Of a DNA stretch of 24,391 bases, positions 21,484-24,391 are shown one piece after another. A model generated the notes under the pieces. That model was not told the origin of the DNA. It saw only the letters and a list, made by a program, of their open reading frames with translations, and searched no databases. Location of the stretch: positions 1-24,391 of IMG/VR virus record IMGVR_UViG_3300018421_000199; one strand, 5' to 3'. This DNA comes from a virus. How positions within the stretch are numbered: position 1 is the first letter of the stretch; each line of letters begins with the position of its first letter. The translations under genes were made by a program, and so were the position numbers.

Positions 21484-22151
21484 CCAAAAGAAGAATCAGG
21501 TTCGAGTGCAATGTAATAAGTCAATTTGTGATCTTTGCTCTGGAAGCGTGAAAGAAGTTGCTTGGAAATAACAACTTCATAAGAACCAGGAAGAATCTTC
21601 ATGTTTTCAACTTTGAAGTTGAATGTAAAGTTTTCTTCGGATTCACCAACCACAACAGAGAAATCATTAGATGTATCGTTTCTCTTATCACGAGCAACCA
21701 GTTTTACAACACCTGCCTCACCAACGACAGAAAGGTCAGGGAGTTGAAGAACTGCTGCTGCTTTAAGAACTTTTGCAAGTTGTTCAGTAGAAAGAACAAA
21801 GCAAACATCTTGAGAAGGAAGAGTGATTGATTTCTCGGGAGGAGTTACAATCACATTTGCATCAGCAAAGAAATACTTTGAGCGTGACTTACCTTCTTTA
21901 ATCAAAACATACTCATCAGTCTTGAAATCAAGTTCAGGATTCTGATGAAGGTCAATGTTTTGCAGAAACTGATTCAGATCATAAATTCCAAAATCCTTTG
22001 GGAAATATTCTTCAACTTCTGCTTCTGCAAGAATGTTCTTCATCACAGAAATAGTCCGAAGAGACTTTCCTTCCTTAAACAAAATAGATTGGTTAATAGC
22101 AGAAAAGTTCTTCAGAACAGAGAGAGTTTTATCAGACAGTTTCATGTTCAT
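21480..22151 (-). CDS. 45: Sliding clamp, gp45-like
   Basis: The 223-aa protein forms a ring that holds gp43 on DNA and, in T4, also activates late transcription at TATAAATA promoters. It aligns with T4 gp45 from MKLSDKTLSVLKNFSAINQS to the end YYIALEPDSSFG (T4 YVVALEADST). Internal matches include FGIYDLNQFL and FTFNFKVENMKILPGSYEVV. Two start codons are close: ATG 22151 (ATGA overlap with the DUF3310 gene) and ATG 22145, which matches the T4 start. The late promoters here imply it doubles as a late co-activator, as in T4. Confidence 0.95.
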   Translation of the reverse strand: MNMKLSDKTLSVLKNFSAINQSILFKEGKSLRTISVMKNILAEAEVEEYFPKDFGIYDLNQFLQNIDLHQNPELDFKTDEYVLIKEGKSRSKYFFADANVIVTPPEKSITLPSQDVCFVLSTEQLAKVLKAAAVLQLPDLSVVGEAGVVKLVARDKRNDTSNDFSVVVGESEENFTFNFKVENMKILPGSYEVVISKQLLSRFQSKDHKLTYYIALEPDSSFG

Positions 22152-22609
22152 TGATTATAAGTTTCACGTTTTGCATTCTTGTTTCGGAAGAACTTCAGAA
22201 GAACAGAGTAGTGCTGAATCTTCATGATGTCTCTATCGGCAGTTCCTTTCTTATCATACCGAGAAGTATACTTAAGAATGTTATCTCGACAGAATGCTTC
22301 ACCATCTTGATGTGCCGCTTCGATGAAGTCCAAGGTCTGGATATTTTCATCATTAGCAGCATAGTGTTGCTTGTATGTACCACGAATGTACTCAAGGAGT
22401 TCTTTTACAATCTCCTCTTCATTATACTTCCAGGGAATAGCAGGAGAATCTGCAATCAAACTATCAGAAACTACGTTCTCATCGCCCAGAGTTATCCTAA
22501 AATCGTGTTGCCCAAAATCAATCACATCATCATCATAAGAACTAAAGATTGAAAGATTATCATTAAAACTGTTCATTTCATCAGAAAGCATAGACCAAGA
22601 ATTAATCAT
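22148..22609 (-). CDS. DUF3310-type protein (153 aa)
   Basis: The C-terminal half (about 65-140) matches the DUF3310 pattern also seen in the C-terminal part of T7 gene 1.7: TLDFIEAAHQDGEAFCRDNI, then LKYTSRYDKKG, compared with the T7 segment FKGYCFGNILKYRLRAGKK. The N-terminal 60 residues are acidic and unrelated. T7 gp1.7 is a nucleotide kinase, but whether this domain alone has activity is not known. It sits between cobS and gp45 and overlaps gp45 by four bases. Confidence 0.82.
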   Translation of the reverse strand: MINSWSMLSDEMNSFNDNLSIFSSYDDDVIDFGQHDFRITLGDENVVSDSLIADSPAIPWKYNEEEIVKELLEYIRGTYKQHYAANDENIQTLDFIEAAHQDGEAFCRDNILKYTSRYDKKGTADRDIMKIQHYSVLLKFFRNKNAKRETYNQ

Positions 22610-22620
22610 AAGTTATTTTA

Positions 22621-23721
22621 TCAGGAAAAGTTGTGAGAGTCAAGACATTCTTTCTGCTGTTCCTCAGAAGGCATCTGGAACTCAGCGTCTACTTTATCAT
22701 AAAGTTCCATAAAAACTTGCTTGGTTTCATCATCAAAACGATTCAGACACACTTGCATTGCTTTTGCTTTATCACCAAAGATTTCAAATGCCTTGACGAT
22801 GTGAACCAAACGGCGAGTGCTGATAATCTCATCAATACCACCATCGTAGAAGGTCTTACGGATAATGTCTGCCCAGTCAGAAAGACGCTTGCAGAACTCA
22901 GCATCAGCACAGAGTTTGTTGAGAATCTTCTGCTCAATAGCAGGAGTTGGATACTCTTGCTCAAAAGTCACAGGGAAACGCTCAAGGAATGCCTCATTCA
23001 GAACATTGGTGCCGATGAAACGACCATCATCAGAACCCTTACCTTTGGTGTTTGCAGTAGCAATCACTTGGAAACCAGCAGCAGGTTTGATGAACTTACC
23101 AATCTTCTTCAGGAAGACACCTTTTCCTTCGAGAATTGATTGGAGGCAAAGAATCTTGTTGGAAGCAAGGTCAATCTCGTCAAGGAGCAAGATAGCTCCT
23201 CGTTGGAGTGCTTCAATGACTGGGCCATTGTGCCAGACGGTTGCACCATCAACAAGGCGGAAACCGCCAATAAGATCATCTTCATCAGTCTCAATAGTAA
23301 TGTTTACACGGATGAGTTCTCGTCCGAGTTGGGCGCAAGCTTGCTCAACACCGAACGTTTTGCCGTTGCCAGAGAGACCCGTAATGAACGTTGGATAGAA
23401 TAGACGGGACGAAATAATTTTCTTAACATCACCGAAATTGCCAAACTTGACGAAGGTATCATCTTTTTGGGGGATAAGGTTTTGTTCCACAGACGGAAGT
23501 GCTGCAGGAGCATTATACGTCACTTCAAGTTCTTGAACTGTCTCTTTTGTTACTTTCAGGTTCCACTTGCCACGGCCAACTTTACAATCAGCAAGTTTAC
23601 CAGTAACGGTCTGATACCCATGTCCGTTCATCACACACCAAGCACGAACATCACCAGAGGTCACAGTTTCACCGTAGAGTGCTTGAAGGGAAGTGCGGAT
23701 GTAGTCGGCAGAGAGTGCCAT
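22621..23721 (-). CDS. cobS: CobS-like AAA+ ATPase (cobaltochelatase-type, MoxR-like)
   Basis: The 366-aa protein has an AAA_5/MoxR-like core: Walker A GLSGNGKT (115-122), Walker B ILLLDEID (177-184), sensor-1 VIATANT (219-225) and arginine finger in AFLERFP (R248). Its N-terminal 80 residues are a small separate domain (ADYIRTSLQALYGETVTSGD). In cyanophages this protein is annotated cobS, the ATPase subunit of aerobic cobaltochelatase, and it is a core gene there. No CobN or CobT partner is seen, so a cobalamin or other chelatase-remodelling role depends on host proteins; that remains uncertain. Confidence 0.9.
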   Translation of the reverse strand: MALSADYIRTSLQALYGETVTSGDVRAWCVMNGHGYQTVTGKLADCKVGRGKWNLKVTKETVQELEVTYNAPAALPSVEQNLIPQKDDTFVKFGNFGDVKKIISSRLFYPTFITGLSGNGKTFGVEQACAQLGRELIRVNITIETDEDDLIGGFRLVDGATVWHNGPVIEALQRGAILLLDEIDLASNKILCLQSILEGKGVFLKKIGKFIKPAAGFQVIATANTKGKGSDDGRFIGTNVLNEAFLERFPVTFEQEYPTPAIEQKILNKLCADAEFCKRLSDWADIIRKTFYDGGIDEIISTRRLVHIVKAFEIFGDKAKAMQVCLNRFDDETKQVFMELYDKVDAEFQMPSEEQQKECLDSHNFS

Positions 23722-23747
23722 TGCTTTCTTTGTTTGAACTGAAGTTA

Positions 23748-23930
23748 TTATAGATCAAAATCTAGGTCTTCAGACACTCGAACAGACGGTTCTTCTACTG
23801 GCACACCATCATGCTTCTTACGACAAACAGCACGGGCATAAGCCCGTGCCAAACTTGTTATTTCGGAGCAAGGTTTATCCCTCTCCCCACAATAAGGACA
23901 AGTTTCATACTTGTCCGAAATCTTAGACAT
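23748..23930 (-). CDS. Small cysteine-rich protein, possible zinc ribbon (60 aa)
   Basis: The N-terminus shows CPYCGERDKPC (Cys11, Cys14, Cys21) and a fourth cysteine at 36, followed by His40. A CPxCG knuckle is typical of a zinc ribbon, but the second CxxC pair is missing, so metal binding is only possible. The acidic tail EEPSVRVSEDLDFDL is short. It overlaps the preceding gene by one base and precedes cobS by 26 bases. Function unknown. Confidence 0.77.
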   Translation of the reverse strand: MSKISDKYETCPYCGERDKPCSEITSLARAYARAVCRKKHDGVPVEEPSVRVSEDLDFDL

Positions 23931-24391
23931 TAGGCAATCAACTCCACGAACTCGCCCAGTATTTTCTTATTTAGTTTCTTGGACTTCAAGCTTTTCATGA
24001 AAGCATTCTTGACTTGTGCTTTTGTTGCATCATCCTTTACAAAGAAATCAGTTTCGTTTGAAAGTGCAGAACCAGAAATACCAAAATACTTTTCATAAGC
24101 ACTAGAAGTGATAGAAATACACCTATCCTTCTTCCATCGCTTCATTGCATTATCATGATCATCTCCATAATAACCGCAGTGGCGACGAATAAAGGAACCA
24201 CTATTTCCATCAAGAATACGAATACCAATAAAGTTCACACCAGGAACTTCATCCTTCAAATCCTCAATCAAGATGTCTGTGAACTCCCACCATGCTTCAG
24301 GAACCTTATAAGTGTTTCCAGTCTTACGATTGCGAAGATAGGTTCCAGTGCCCAACCTACGACATCCGATGTAAGGTTCAGAATAACCAGG
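23930..24391 (-). CDS. Hypothetical protein, 5' end outside the window
   Basis: The frame is open from base 24391 to its stop at 23930, so at least 153 residues are visible and the true start lies beyond the edge. The internal TTG at 24355 is not a credible start, because the frame upstream (YSEPYIGCRRLGTGTYLRNR) reads as continuous protein. The rest is soluble and mixed alpha/beta (WWEFTDILIEDLKDEVPGVN, then SAYEKYFGISGSALSNETDF). I do not recognise the family. It overlaps the Cys-rich gene by one base. Confidence 0.75.
   Translation of the reverse strand, partial: PGYSEPYIGCRRLGTGTYLRNRKTGNTYKVPEAWWEFTDILIEDLKDEVPGVNFIGIRILDGNSGSFIRRHCGYYGDDHDNAMKRWKKDRCISITSSAYEKYFGISGSALSNETDFFVKDDATKAQVKNAFMKSLKSKKLNKKILGEFVELIA

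Noticed and set aside
22865-23398. 177-codon open frame on the plus strand
   Set aside because: Antisense to the conserved Walker A/B region of cobS; composition is that of a shadow frame (Ser/Arg-rich).
1-24391. CRISPR array, insertion sequence, intein or group I intron
   Set aside because: No regularly spaced repeats, transposase or terminal inverted repeats were seen, and gp43, uvsX, gp41 and nrdA read through without insertion.

Overview
This window looks like part of a T4-like marine myovirus, most likely a cyanophage (Kyanoviridae type). The evidence is a T4 replication core in T4-like order together with the marine-phage additions cobS, hsp20, mazG, Sm-like proteins and acidic/basic virion-type proteins with EF-hand-like loops. 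The DNA is AT-rich by eye. Every convincing gene is on the minus strand, packed with 1-4 base start/stop overlaps (ATGA, TAATG, GTGA). Transcription therefore runs from high to low coordinates. The host is inferred; no photosynthesis gene lies in the window.

Layout in the direction of transcription. (1) 24391-22148: an unknown gene cut by the window edge, a small Cys-rich protein, the MoxR/CobS-type AAA+ ATPase and a DUF3310-type protein. (2) 22151-17281: sliding clamp gp45, three accessory genes, clamp loader gp44, an Sm-like protein, a DNA adenine methylase, a 47-aa protein, clamp loader gp62 and the translational repressor RegA. (3) 17280-16378: a regulatory island with a structured intergenic RNA, a terminator, a late promoter, hsp20, a compound dyad operator, a 27-aa membrane peptide, and a strong terminator whose stem contains the -35 of a sigma-70-like promoter. 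(4) 16377-9037: two more Sm-like proteins, DNA polymerase gp43, recombinase UvsX, a 2OG-Fe(II) oxygenase, helicase gp41, a small unknown, MazG and two small genes, ended by a terminator. (5) 9036-2862: a late block of virion-type genes, each behind a TATAAATA late promoter: a 364-aa basic/acidic protein, a PD-(D/E)XK-like protein, a 146-aa unknown, a nucleotidyltransferase with an apparent frameshift, a 575-aa protein with two EF-hand-like loops and a DUF3008-like segment, a 62-aa protein and a 182-aa beta-rich protein. (6) 2843-1: two small genes, a coiled-coil membrane protein, primase gp61 and the N-terminal third of class Ia ribonucleotide reductase NrdA.

Together these genes build the replisome (clamp, loader, polymerase, helicase, primase, recombinase), control its expression (RegA, possibly the Sm-like proteins), supply nucleotides (NrdA, MazG) and modify DNA (Dam). 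A module of head or tail genes sits between helicase and primase.

The most unusual signals are these: at three junctions the last U of an intrinsic terminator is the first T of a TATAAATA promoter; a sigma-70 promoter overlaps a terminator stem ahead of the polymerase operon; a three-half-site operator sits upstream of a tiny membrane peptide; three Sm-like paralogues lie among replication genes; a candidate small RNA follows regA; and the nucleotidyltransferase needs a -1 frame change to be read whole.
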